Positions 46,881-60,391 of a stretch of 64,000 nt of DNA are shown one piece after another; within the stretch, counting starts at the first letter, position 1, and each line of letters starts with the position of its first letter. The stretch covers positions 344,872-408,871 of the forward strand of contig JH720360.1 of assembly GCA_000231825.2 (NCBI GenBank), read 5' to 3'. A program made the position numbers and the translations under genes. The notes beneath the pieces were generated by a model. That model was not told the origin of the DNA and ran no database searches. It saw nothing but the letters and a program-made list of their open reading frames with translations. The DNA comes from Tetrahymena elliotti 4EA. Taxonomy: Eukaryota; Ciliophora; Oligohymenophorea; Hymenostomatida; Tetrahymenidae.

Positions 46881-48004
46881 AATACTTTTTAAATTATTAT
46901 ATCACTACTGCGTATCAGCATATCTCTATGCCTTTCTATAAAGATATAATATCCAATTTATTTTAAATTTGAAATAAATTATATTGCTTTTTTATCAATC
47001 AAATAATTTTTTATTTTACTTTAAAACTGCAAAAAACAGCATAATATTTAATTTAAAAAAAGTAGATATTTCACACTGAATATTTGTTGAGCTAATAAAC
47101 AACTAATAATACAAAACACTACACTATTCTAATTTTCCTTATTTTAAAACCATATGATCAAAACCAATTCAGTTTTTCTAACAGGAATATCTTTGATATG
47201 TTAGCGCTTATTCTAATCCTGATTTTCTGTTGCTCTTATGACAAAAAGTATTTTTTAAAAACTAGATTACATTTATTTATCTACACAACTACAAATAATA
47301 TTATATATTTCTTTTTCAGCTCATTTGTTAAAGTTACAACAATTAATCCCACAATACATCAGAAATTTTTAATATTAAGGATATGGATTAATTAATTATT
47401 ACTTTAAGGCTTTGTTCATTGCAGCATGAAACCATAAATCCTATTTTAAAAAAAGGAATTATTGCTTCTTCTACTGTATTACAGTAAATTTAAAAAATTC
47501 CAATTTTAAGAAATAAAGTAAAAGAAATTATCAATGAAAGATAGAAATTTTAAAGTAGAAAATAGATATTTACGTGTAAATAGAAAATAAAAGTCATAAA
47601 TTGAGTTAATTAGCTTAGGCAGTATGAATATTTAGAATTGAATTGTACAGCTGAAAAACAAACAAATATAGAAGTTAGTTAGTAAAGTAAAACTTAATAC
47701 TAACTAACCTATAATTTTATAATACTTAATGTTAATAATAATTAATAGAGTTAGTTGATTATTTTAATATAATGATAGAATGAAAAATATATTTATTTAG
47801 TTTTATTTATTGCTTATTAATTGCAAATGTTTTTTGAAATGCTTTTTAAATTTTTTAATGAAAATATGTCAAAGAAAACATTTTTGCTTTCTTTATTAAA
47901 ATGTTTTTTATTGTTTATATTAGATGTTTAAGTACAATTTAGGTTCACAGATGGGTGGATAGGATAGCTCAAATAAAGAAAAATGAGCCTAATTTTTATT
48001 ATTT
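46881..48004. other. Intergenic region right of the ORF island
   Basis: About 1.1 kb of AT-rich DNA without supported genes. It contains the second copy of tacaaaacacta (47110-47121). The ATG-started stretch at 47198-47395 is not protein-like enough to call. Confidence 0.5.
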
Positions 48005-51000
48005 TCATGGAGCTTTTATGATGTGAGCTGAATTCTTTTTGATTCTTTGGGATTAAAAGGGGAAAATTTCTTTGTTGTAGAGATCTTCACTCTATCTGGA
48101 GTAAGAAGAAGGATCAAATAAATTTGAAGAGCATTTAGTTGGATTTGAGCTTAATAGAGAGAATTAGCAATTGTACTAAATGCTTTTTTAGCGTATTGAT
48201 TCATAATTTTCTGAGTTTAGTCTATTTCTGAATTGAGAATTAGCTTATAAATTGCTATTGTTGTTACTTAAGATATTTTATTAGTTGTATTGGGTTAATG
48301 TGCTATAGTTGGAATAGGAGACAGAACTTTCTTAATCTTCATCATAAGAAATGTATTTTTCTTTTGCTTTCTCTTTTTGTTGGTGCTTTTTTTCTTCTGA
48401 GAGCTATTCTTTTTTCTTCAAATGTTTCTTTTTGTTTTTCTTTATGCCATTCAGAATTTAGTGAGCCTTGACATGCTCTTATTCATCTTTATCTTTATCT
48501 CCATGGTATTCTTCTTCCTCAATATCGTCATCCTTATGGTGAGTAAAATTGCTTGAGGGAGGTGATATAAACCTTTATTATGAAGAATCATGATTTGTCC
48601 AGCCATTAGTAGTAAATTAGTGCTCAAACTCTTCTTTCTATTTCTTTAACTTGCCATCTAAGATTTATTATGGGGAGGTTTATCCATTACCTTATTTAGG
48701 ATTATCTTATTGGTCTTTATAGGAACTTTGATTTTAATTGAGGAGCTTTTCTTACTCTTATTTGAGAAGCTATTACTATTATAATAAAAGTTACATTTAT
48801 TAAATCTGCTTGAGCTTTTTTTCCATATCCTCAATTTGCTTCTATTGTTAATATTCCTCATCAGAGTTATCAAGGTCTTTGGATAAGATATTTTATTCAG
48901 TATTACTTGCACGCTTTCCTGCTCTCATGAGAGTGATAGATTATTAAGATGACAAATCTTAAGATTGGTTCTCAATCTCTTCATCTGAGTTATCAAGACC
49001 CTCTCTTCTATTCTTGATGATTGGCTTCTTTTATTTTCTTAATTTATTCAACAAATACTTACTTGTCTCTTTACCATGCTTGGTGTAAAAATTATTAGGA
49101 TCTGATTCTTCATTATTATCATCAAATAATATTCTTCCTTACAATTTGTTTGATTTATAGATTTGGCTTGGATGCAAGAAATGAGAATCTGGTTAGTTTC
49201 TATTGTGCTATGATTAAACATGCTAATGAAGACTAAGAGAATTATAAGTATTTTAAAAGTACCCTCCTTAGTTATATTGTGAAACTACTAATCCAGGAGG
49301 AACAGTTTCAGTTGGATGGTGCTATATTATATTGGAAGCCATTTAAGGACCACAAGAGCCATTCTTTTTTTAGAGAATTAGAGCTGCATTTCTAGGATGA
49401 TTTTCACAGCTATCACACTTACACATATTATTACAATAAGTACCAGCATTAAAGCATTCACAATATTTCTTTAAACACTTAGTCTTTCTGCAATTACACC
49501 CTTTCTTCATTTATTCATTATTAGCTTTATTTTTTCTCTCCTATTCTGATTCTGTTTTAGGCTAGAAAGCATCAATATTTCTGGATTTAGCTTCTTGTAT
49601 AGCATTTTGTCTTTCATCTTCATTCTCAGGTCTATTTTTACATTCATGGCAATGACATCCTTCACCACAATATCCTAGTTTAGCAAAGCATTCACAATAG
49701 AGCTTTAAGCATTTTGTTTTTTTACAATTACAAACACAAGGCTAGGTAGTTTATTATGAAGGATTAGCAGGATTACTTTAGTTAGTATTCATATTTTAAG
49801 GGTTGCTATTGCCTGATTAATTATTATTTTGCTATTAATTTTATTGTAATTCTTCCATCTTAGGAGATGAGAAGTCATCTGAGATAGGAGCTGCATCAGC
49901 AAAATGATTGTATCCTGGTTCATATTTGTCAGCGAAATAGCTTGGAGTTACAAAAGGAATATTCTTAGTTGACTTAATGGGACTAAATCTGAAATCATTA
50001 TTAAGGTGATCACCAGCATTATTAAATAAATAATTGAAAGATTTATTTGGTTATATTTTATTAGTAATAGAGTCTAATAAGTGATTGTTGTTATTATTAT
50101 TATTATTATTTATAGTAGAAGAGTTTTTATATGGGGTTTTAGCAGTATCGCTGACCTTGATAGATTGTTAATAATTATCATAGTTCATAATAATATTAGC
50201 TGCATTCTTTTTAAATAAATTAGGAGTACCACTCTAATCAAAATGCTCTATATCCATCTGATTGTGATTAAATCTATTCTGGTTAGGATGGAAATCTTCT
50301 TCCATATCCATACCAAAATTATCATGAAGGCTATTTTATCTATAGGGGTGGCGATTGTGCATAGGAGTGTCTTTTGCATCATGAAACAATGTATTATCAT
50401 TCAAAACTCCACTGAAGTTGTTAATTACAGCATCATGGTTTATGGCATTACTTGGATTGTGGTCATTAATATAATTACTATCCCATAAAGAATCTTTGGT
50501 CTGTTAAGCTTAAGCGGTAGTTTATGCAATTTCAAAATTTTAAAGTTAAGATGCGTTACCAGCCAAAGGAGTACTGGAGTTATTAGCATTGCCATGATGC
50601 TATGTCCAATTAAGCTTCCATTACTAAGATCTTTATTCTACTTCATCGTATGTGTTATCTTCAAAGGGCCTTTTGATAGAAGTTTAAATAGTTTATAAAC
50701 GAACAGGCAAAGTATTTTTAAATTTATGATTTCTGTAAGACTTTTTTAAATATTTGCTATTATTGCTTTATAATAAAATACTTATCTGATCTTGTAGTAG
50801 AAAATGGCAAAATATTTAAAATATTATGCTTAATTTCAATATTAAGTGAATAGAAAAAATTGCCTATATTCTTTTTGCTTTTTAATGTTTAAATAATAGC
50901 TAAGAGTAAATTCTATTTAATTTTTATAATTGATCCTTATGCTTATAGATATTTTTTTTTGTCTTGTAGTGTTTGCTTATAAATTATGAAAAAAATTACT

Positions 51001-51262
51001 TTGACAAAAAGCTTTGAGGAATATAATTAGTGATTCTATGAGGAGGTGAGAGAGGCATATTATGAGCAGGTAGTTAGTGGTGGTTATTCTCCTAATCCAT
51101 ATCAAAACTTGTATTTTAGTTCAAATTTGTGAAAGATAAATTATGAGCGCTGTTTTGTAAGTAATCTTAAAAACTATTATTATTTTATGTCTAAGATTCA
51201 TTGTGATCTTATTAATGATGATGATGGCTATGGTGGTGGTGATTCTAATTAGCTCTATTCAT
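48005..51262 (-). CDS. CXC (CRC)-domain DNA-binding protein, LIN54/tesmin/TSO1 family
   Basis: Minus strand, two exons (51262-51000, 50732-48005), 996 aa. The N-terminus is His/Asn/Gln-rich, with HHHHSHHHH in the first 20 residues and a polar region to ~410. Two CXC motifs follow. The first, at about 419-460, is [18 protein letters not shown] with [12 protein letters not shown]. After a RNIDAF spacer typical of the family comes the second, at about 500-545, [17 protein letters not shown] with [11 protein letters not shown]. Each keeps the nine-Cys zinc pattern and the Tyr (KLYCECF/KKYCECF) that in LIN54 enters the DNA minor groove. LIN54-type proteins bind CHR elements (TTYRAA) within the MuvB/DREAM complex to time cell-cycle genes; a nuclear role is expected. 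The C-terminal half is Gln/Ser-rich with coiled coil (KLKQIQQMQLLLQQQQLL). Ciliates have several CXC paralogs; which one this is cannot be told. Confidence 0.95.
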
Positions 51263-54200
51263 TGAATTAAATTATCAGCTTATTTACAGATACTTTTCCT
51301 AAAGAGGTTTTTAATAACTATTTTAGTCTCCTCTAATGATATTTAGCTTTAAGGGATTTGCTTGCTTGCTTGCTTTGCTATATTATATATTGAATTGCTT
51401 CTCCTTTCTTCTTCTAGACTAGAGATTTTTGTATAGAAGTCTAAATAATCTTTGCTTCAGAAATTTATATACAAAGATAATAGAGAGAAAAAATTTGGTA
51501 TTATGCTATTTAATGTATTAATTTAAGTTTGTATTTGAATTGAAATAGTAGTTGTTTGAGCCCTAATAAGATTTAAAAATAGCAGTGCAGTATGACTAGC
51601 TTAGAATGTCTTTTGCGTGAATCTACTTTGCTACCTTACTTTTTTTCTTATATTTAAATAGTTGTTTTGGAATATTTAATATGTGTTTTTTTTTGTGTTT
51701 GTTTTGTTTCTTTTTTGATTTTAGATATTTGTTTCTTTCTTGTTTACCAATTATTTAATTAATTAGTTATTCAATTAATCAATCAACTTATCAATCAATA
51801 AATAAATATACCTATCTATGTATCAATACATTAATCAAACTCTTTTTATCATGGTGATAACTCTCTCTTTCTTTCATTCTTGTTTGATTGATAATTCAAT
51901 TATTAACAAAGAGAACTATTTGATTTATTTTCTTTTTTTTTACTGAAACTAACTTAATTAATTAAGCAATGTGATCTACTTTATACTTTTTCGCTTCTAT
52001 TATTTACTTGTTATTTTCCTTCCTTTTATATTTTTGTTTTATATGCTCTTTTTTTGCATTCAAACCCTACATTGATTGGATTCTAATTGATTATTTTCTT
52101 CTTGAAAAGTGTTATTACCGCTAATATTTTCAATATCTTTTTTTAAAAATAAGAAAATTTAGTCTTCTTCTTTAAATTTTTGATTTGACAATCACTCTTA
52201 TTCTATCAATATCTCTACACTAAAAACTGCTTCCTTATAAAATCTAGATTTATTCAAATTGCCAAAAGAACTTTTCTATAAATTTCATAAAATGATTAGG
52301 AATTAACTAATTTTTCACACTGAATTCTGATTAAAAAATTATAAGCTCCTCTTTTTTCTATATGTTTCAAGGAGATAATTATGCGAATTCAAAATAAATT
52401 TATTTATCTAGAGTCTTACTACATTTTACTTGAGCAAAGTTCATTAAAAATAGTATCAAAAAGAGAATACCCATAAATTGAAAAAACAGAATTGAGAAAG
52501 GTGTAAAAAAGCAAAAGAAGAAGAAAAAAGCAAATCAAAGCAATTAATTGCTTGCTTGATTGCAAAAAAACAATTTAGTTATATTGATGTGGGATAATTG
52601 TCAACTCATAGACAAATCTATGTTTTAAAAAGTTAATTTATTTAATTGGTATTTAAATACCTATAGTTTTTTATTTCTTGTCAATAGTTTTGAACAAGTA
52701 AATATAAGCAAATTTTTTAAATTATGTAAATGAAACCCAACATTCAGTGTATGCAAAAGTAAATAAAAATATCAAAACAATGAATAGCATTAACTTAGAA
52801 AATATTTTAATTGATCTATTGATACAAATGCAGAAGAAAATAGAAACTTTCATAATATTTTTAACTGTAATTTATACATTTAAAACAAGTATTTTTTATT
52901 CCTTTTAAACTTTTTTGATTCTCTTAACTCCCTCCCTTTTGTTTTTCAAATTCAAAGCAAAAAAATCATCTCAGTACAATAATAATTTTAAGAATAATTA
53001 AATGCTTGTTGTGCTAGAGTAAAAGGGAATTCAAAATGAGCAAAGTAACAATTGAAATACTTAGAATAAAATAAAAGAAAAAAAAATATTTATTGAGTGA
53101 AAATAAATGTTATAATAAGAAAGAATTTCCATATTTCTAGAATAATAGAAGATATGTCTTGTTTCTACTTTTAATATTCTACGAAACAATCCAATAATTA
53201 AGAATTTGTTAATTTTCTAAATTATCTAATTAAGATTCTAAGTGATTGTTTAAGATTAATTAGATTCTATTTATCTATCTATCCCCAAATTATTTATATC
53301 TCAATCTATTTTATAAATTTATATCTCTATTTAAATCCTTCAATCTTCTAATTATAGCACAGTTTTAAATTATATTACTTCTTTTATTTAATTTTTTCTA
53401 TTTTTTTATAAGTTACTAATCTACCTACAATATCTCACTTAAGTTGCATTTTTAAATTAATTTGTGAAACTACCTCTCCAACCTAAAGAAAATTACAGTT
53501 TTATTTTCGTCTTATTAATTACTACTTATTGGTTAATAATATTAAGCATTTTTAATACTTTTAATTTTTTAAAGTTAAAATTTAAAGAAATTTGAATAGT
53601 AAATTAAAAAAATACTATTTTTAAAAAATATTTTACAAATGCAAAAACAAAAAATTATTTTTAAATATTTTACATTTGATAATTAATGACAAACTTAATT
53701 TTTTGAATTTTTAGTAATAGACCAGCCGAAATAAATTTTTTTGATATTTTAGGATTTAATTTTTTTTGCCTTTTTAAATTTTAAAAAAATAATCAATATT
53801 TCAGTTATCTATCAAAGAATATTGTTTAGTTTAAATCAATAATAAAGAATATTGTTTGTTGAGTTAACTAATTTGCAATTCAAAAATACAAATTTTGATT
53901 TAACGAATATATTTATCAGCCAAAAACAAAAAAACTATTTATTTATTCAAAAATAATTTAATATAACTTAAAAGTATTGAAAATTTATTCATTTTCATTT
54001 TTGAGCTTTGAAATTCTCTTTAAGTATGTTTATCTATTATTTTATGATGTTTCATTATTTTTTTTACTTAAAATAATAACTTTTAACTATTTAAATAATT
54101 TTACAATCAAATTAATTTCAAATCATCAATTGGTTAATTATTTTATTAATATTTCACCCAACTAATTTTAGAAATTGATTAGCACTATCTACTAATATTT

Positions 54201-56218
54201 CTATTTAAGAATCAATATCTAAATAAATAATAATATTTATCTTTTTTAAACACATTTCAAAGACAAGCATAAATGTCAATTATCTTTTTTACTCGATTTC
54301 TCAAATATCCTATTAAAATAAAATTATAAATTGATTATAATCGAAATATAATTCTTATAAACCTTTTATGATATAGATAAAATTTTTAATTAATCTGCCT
54401 TTTTTAAGTTTTTGAACAAGATAGAAAATAATTAAATTTTAGTAAATATCTGGATCTCTAATTTACTGTTTAGTTCTTTTGTAAATAACTTTAAATTTTC
54501 TACTGTTTGCCTCCTATTACTATGAAAAATTAGTAAGCTACTTCATCATCATATTATGATATTATTTTGATAATATTATCAAGCTCGAATAAAAATAAAC
54601 TAAAACTAATCAAATCTAAAACAATTTTTTGAGTGAGAGTTTAAGAGGTGTAAGTTATCTGATTAATTTTATTATTGAAATATTTGTTAATTTTTAGGAT
54701 GTTTTGTCTATCTTAATAGATTAAGGGTCAAAATATTTATTTTTGAGTATTATTCATTTAGAAATAAATTTTCATAGAAATATGTTTTAACTTCTTCTAG
54801 TTTTATTTGAAATTTAACTTATATATTTTTAATATATACTAACTTTTAAGTATATTTATAAATATAAATACCAAAAAGTGTGAAAAAATAACAAAAATTA
54901 ATAGTTTTTATATTTTAATTTTTTAAAAATTCAAATTAATACAAATAAAAATCAAGAAAAGTAAAAACTACTTAATTAATGCTGTTCTTAGAAATATTTT
55001 TGAGATATTATTTAGTAAATATTTTATAAAATAATTAAATATTTTTATGTTACAAGTATTTGATGCTTTTCCTAGTTTTTTTGTTTAAGTTTTTCATAAA
55101 ATACCTCAAAAATTAAATCTAAAAAAATTTCTATCTTGAATTTAGTTTGATTTTTTTAGAATATTACGATGAAAATAATAAATATTAAAAATAGAAAAAT
55201 TTTTCATAAATGTATGCATGTAAGTCAGTTTTGGTAAGAAGAGTAAAATAAATTTAATAAAATTTCTAAATAGTATTCTATGAGGCTTGCATATGGCTAT
55301 GAATACTTCAGCTTCAAATTGTAGCTAATTAATTATTTTTTATAACAAAATTTATGTAAAATAACTAAATAATCTATTATCAATTATTTAAAGCAAATAA
55401 TTAAAAATATTCAACTTAAATTTTCAACTAATTATTTAATTAATAAATGAAGAGTAAAATTTTAATTAAAATTTGTAACAAAGTATTTCTTTAAATATAT
55501 CAAAAAAATTTAGTATATAACTTTGACAAATATTAGGTTAAATTGGATAATTTTTAAATGAAAATGGAATTTGCTTTTTTAGGGATTCTCATTTTTTAAT
55601 ATTATCTACAACTTTGAGAATAATAAATTAGAATAAAAAAAACATTTAATAAATTTTGGAGCTAACAAAACGTGGATTCATAATGATAGATTCTTTTGTA
55701 GTCTTTTTTAAGTGTAAATTAAATTTAAGGTATAAGAGAGATAGATAAACCAAAATCTTTCAAGTTATTTTTAAAAAATGAATTCGATAAAGTTATAACG
55801 CTAAATTAATAAATTTAGCAGCGTTATAACCATATGTATTTATTTAAAATTCAAAAACCACAAAATAAATATCTTCAATAAAAAAAGCATAGAAGTCAAA
55901 ATGAAAAATAGCAAATTTACCATAAATAAATCTTACTTTCTTTATCATACAGAAAAAATCAGATTACTTAATTGAAGTTGATATGAAATAATTAATTGAT
56001 AAAAAAAATATTCCATTCACTGTAAATTATTTTGTTAGAATTTTATATTCACCCTTTTACAGTTGAAACGAAAAAGGTTATTTCATTCATTCTTTTTAAA
56101 TACAAGTAATCTGAACAATATCTAATTTGATTTAATTCTTATATTTTACTTTATTGTTAATATTATTTAAGATCAAAAAGCATAAAAAAATAAAGTTCAT
56201 TTATTATAAGCACTAAAC
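51263..56218. other. 5-kb gene desert
   Basis: Largest gap in the window, between the divergent CXC and LRR genes. The first kb upstream of 51263 has low-complexity T-rich and (aatcaatt)n stretches near 51760-51840. The rest is almost pure A/T with no protein-like frame. The one clear structure is the inverted repeat at 55792-55830. It could contain distal regulatory DNA, an unrecognised ncRNA, or germline-limited DNA if this is micronuclear sequence. Confidence 0.5.
55792..55830. repeat. Strong inverted repeat / hairpin
   Basis: Left arm 55792-55807 (GTTATAACGCTAAATT) and right arm 55811-55830 (AAATTTAGCAGCGTTATAAC) are complementary over 16 bases with a single bulged A, around a loop of a few bases. 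The outer ten bases GTTATAACGC/GCGTTATAAC are perfect. It is also locally GC-enriched in an almost pure A/T desert, 390 bp upstream of the LRR gene. Confidence 0.7.
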
Positions 56219-59200
56219 ATGAGTTCTAATTTAAAGCCATAGCTTTAGGAAAACAACAATTTTCTTCCAAAAATTGATCCATAGGCTGTTCCTTAAAAAT
56301 AGTTATTCACATAAACCATTCACAGACCATAGTTTTTTTAAAATAAAAATATTGCTACTTCTTTGTAAGGCACCCCGAAATCAGATAACAAATTTAAAAT
56401 TATAGTTAGCAAAGCTGAAAACAACAACTCAAATAAATTTAAGCGAAATAGCATAGATAGTGTTTCTAATTCTAATATATCAAACAGAAGTAATTCTACA
56501 TAAGCTAAATTTAGCTCTTAATCAAGTAGAAATATACGTTTATCTCCAAGCAGATTTGTAAATTAATCCCCAAGGACAATAGCAAAAAGTAATATAGCTA
56601 CAGCTTTACAGTAAAAATAAAAATAGGTTTAAAATAGCAATAAATTCCTGGCAGTCCCAGCAAATACTGTTAGTCACTTTTTCAGTAATTAAAACTTAGT
56701 GGTGCCAAAGCCCTTGTAAAAGCTAAAAAAGTAAGAGGGTAGCTAATCCGAAATTAAAAAAAATGTTTCTGAATTATTATTAAATGTTTCACACAAAGAA
56801 GATGTAGTTTATGATGAGAGCCCTTAAAAAATGTAATAGATTAGAGAAGTTAAAAAGCAGGTAAAAGAGGGATTAGATTTAAAATTAAATTTAATAGCTA
56901 GCCAGTCTCAATAACAATAAAATAGCTAATCTTATCATGGTATTATTTATCCCGGAAGCTGCAGAAATTAATAAGATTATATATTAGAAGTTATAAAAGA
57001 AGATTTATTAAGTTCAGAAAAATCGCCAAATATTTAATAATTATTATCTCCTATTACTCCTACTCCAAAGCTATATAACTAGTTTATTGATTCTAAGAAG
57101 ACTGTATTTAACTTTAATGATAACAGACTCTATGGAGAAGAGGCTTTGAATGATAACCCCTTATTAAAATTCAATAAAAATTACAAATAACTTGAAAAAA
57201 TAGTTTAGATTAATGATCATTTTAATGCTGAAAGTAGCTTAAATATAGCTTTACTTGAACAAACAATAGGCAAAAATATTCTTCCTCGTAAATTAGGTAT
57301 TATAAAAGATTCTTAGCATCAATTTACATTCCCTAAGCCTGATTAAAAGCACAAATTAGATCTTTCAAATTAAAATATATCATCAAGATATCACGAAATG
57401 ATTTCATCTGCTATGAGACATGATGAGATGCAAACACTTTACAGTATCAACTTAGCAAGCAATAACCTAACTGGAGAATCTTTAAAAATTATAACTAAAA
57501 GTCTTCCTGATAGCATTGAAAAGATAAACTTAGAGCAAAACAATCTTGGAGCTAGCTGTGCTTTAGGTGTAATTCCTCTACTCAATACATCAGTATTCAG
57601 AAGATTAAGAATTTTAAATTTAGAAAACAATAATATTTCAGACTTTGGATTCTCTTAAATGGTGGATGATCTCATTAAAAATAGATCAATTATCTCTCTT
57701 AACTTATCTCACAATAAATTAACTGATGGTTCAGGAGATATTATTAGATAACTTCTTAAAAATAGTTCTTACCTCCAAGAACTTTATCTCCATTGGAACA
57801 AAATTTCTTCACAAGGTGGTATAGCTATCGCTGAAGGTCTTTAAGATAACATAACTCTCACTGTAAATAATGTTTATCATGTTAAATAGTTGAGCTTTCA
57901 AATATTATTTGAATACGTTTTTGAGATTAAATTAAAAAAAGCAAAATGTTAAATATTTTATTTTTTTTCAATAGGTTTTGGATCTCAGTCATAATGGATT
58001 AGGAGCTCTGAAGAAACTAAGATGTGGTTTAAATATAATTAAAAATTGTAGCATCAGAGGATCATCTATGAGGCACTTGGATTTATCTTTTAATATGTTT
58101 TAAAAAGACGAATCTTAAGATATTGCCTAATTTTTATAAGAAAATAATAGAAGTCTTTTTGGTATACATTTTGAAGGCAATTTAGGATAAGGATACTTTG
58201 ATTCAAGAGGATTTCTTAAATTCAATAACAATGAAGCCTAAGATGAAAGAGTACATCAAGGTATGATAGAGAAAAGAAGAATCAAAGGATTAAAGTGTTT
58301 AGGTTAGAACAAGTAATAAATTATTACATCATTTAGTTTCATAATTCTTAAATATATTTTTTTAAATAGATTGTAAAATTATAACTGTAGCTTTATTGAT
58401 AATTGCTGGATTTGTGATGGATGGTAGGAAGTTAAATTTGAAATTAAAGTAGGCTGTAGTGATAGCTTTTTAGGAAATCCTGTATTCTTGCATCTAGATT
58501 TTGAGAATTATAGACCTCATTATATGGATCCTGATCCAGATGATCCTGAAAAATTTATTTTGTATCGTATGTGCCCACCAAACAGAAAGATTTATTTCTT
58601 CTTTAGTGATCCCACTCAGCCAATAATATATTATTCTAAGCATTATCCTTACACTGCTTTTAAACAAAATAACGACTTAGAGTTAAATTTCTATCCTGAA
58701 TCAATTAAGGAGACATAATAAAAATAGAAACCTGCGGATTATTTCACTCCTATGTGGAAATTTTAAACATCTACTAAAGATTCTGCTAAGAGTTATTTCT
58801 AGTTACAATATTTAGATAGTACAATAGTTGAATACATTTAACCTCATTTTGTTAATTGTTTAGAAACAAAAATGGAATAAAGATTATTTTAGAAACACGA
58901 ATCTGAAACTCCTGTTAAGTCCTTACCTAGACAACCAGAAACATTCTTTTAAATCACTAAAACAGATAAGTGGTGTTTTGAGATATCACTTTTTAGAACT
59001 TATATTAAAGATTCAGATGAGTTAATAGATAAATGCTTTGAAAATGATTGGAAGAATAGTAGATGTGAAAAAATACTAAACTAATCAGGAGACGCTCTTT
59101 TGTGCAAAGAAATCATGAGGAGTAAATATAGAATTATTAAGAATTGCTATAAATTCTTTGCTTCAGTTTCAATGATTGGTGATGTACCTGGTATTGCTCA

Positions 59201-60391
59201 AAATTAATTCTCCAGTTTATTGCTAAAATGCAAGATCGTTGATGGAAAGCTTCTTAAAATTAGTGATGGTGATATTTGCTTTATTACTACTAATGCAAAT
59301 CTCGATAAAAATCCTGAACATTTACACCGTAATCCTGATAAATAATTAGTAAGACACGAGTTTCTAGAAGCTATAGCTAGATTATCCCTTGATAAATATA
59401 TAAGAAGCAATTAAGTTAGTTCATCATAGGAAGCAGTAAAATTATTACTTGATGATACAGTTGTTCTTGAGAGATTTTAAGAAGTAGGAGACCCTTAGGA
59501 ATGGAGAGACACAAGGTAATTAATATTTAGCATCTAAAACTCAAAAAAATAAATCTTCTTTTTTAAAATAGATATTGGAATGAGCAATGTGACAATGTGT
59601 TAAAATAGTACTTAGGATTTATAAAGATTTTGTGGGAATCAATAGCAGATTCAAAGAAAGTGGAAAAAAGATACTTTTTAAATTATAAAACTATGAATAT
59701 TTATGAATTATAAGATATGGTCAAGCAGTATGATCTCCTTGATGATTTCTTGACAGAAAGAGATGTTTTACTCTCATTCAATCTAGCAATGATGAGCTAG
59801 GAGAATGAACTAGGCTCAGATAAGCACATTTAAATGAATTTCGTAGAATTTTTAGAATGTATAGCTCGCTTGGCAGAAAAGAAGAGTATGATACCTTCAG
59901 ATGAAAACCCTGAACATTATAGTGATTAGGATAGAAAGAATTTAAATCTTCACTATAAACTAGAGAGTTTGTTAGAGTAGATGAAAATAAAGTATGAAAA
60001 TATCTAATTGGCTAAGAAAGGAGAGTAAAAGCAAAAAAAAGAAAAGTAATTTGTTATTAAACAACAAATAAAGTTTACTCCTCTAGTCCCTGATGCCAAA
60101 GCAACTCTAAGGATAATATCCTCTAACAATATATAAATGTAAAAAGAGTAAGAGTATAAATTAGGAAACCAAGATAAATTAAATATAAGTAGCAATAACT
60201 TCTTCGAGCAGACATAAACATCATTCCAATCTTCTTCAAATTAAAATTATTTAGATCCCTCATTAAATACTTAAAGACTAACTAAAAAAAGAAGTATAAC
60301 TCCAAATCAATAAACTCAACACAACTTATTTGCTAAATAAAATTACTTTCCCATAAATTCTCTCAACCAAATAGAAGATAATATTTTATGA
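56219..60391 (+). CDS. Leucine-rich-repeat (ribonuclease-inhibitor-like) protein, tandem copy 1
   Basis: Four exons (56219-57862, 57975-58312, 58370-59515, 59572-60391) give 1,315 aa. Residues 1-~370 are polar, Ser/Asn/Gln-rich. From about 375 come RNI-type LRRs: LYSINLASNNLTGESLKII, KINLEQNNLGAS, LRILNLENNNISDFGF, SLNLSHNKLTDGSGD, ELYLHWNKISSQGGIAIAEG, VLDLSHNGLGAL, MRHLDLSFNMF. Then a conserved module with CWICDGWQEVKFEI, FLHLDFENYRPHYMDPDPDD and RMCPPNRKIYFFFSDP. Further on are two EF-hand-exit-like segments (HEFLEAIARLSLDKY, NFVEFLECIARLAEK) and a Gln-rich tail. No catalytic residues seen. LRR proteins of this kind are protein-interaction scaffolds, several in cilia; function here is unknown. 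Intron joints conserve phase. Confidence 0.88.

Noticed and set aside
53977..54165. Plus-strand 62-aa Phe-rich ORF
   Set aside because: AT-driven composition in the gene desert, no neighbours or conserved-looking segments.
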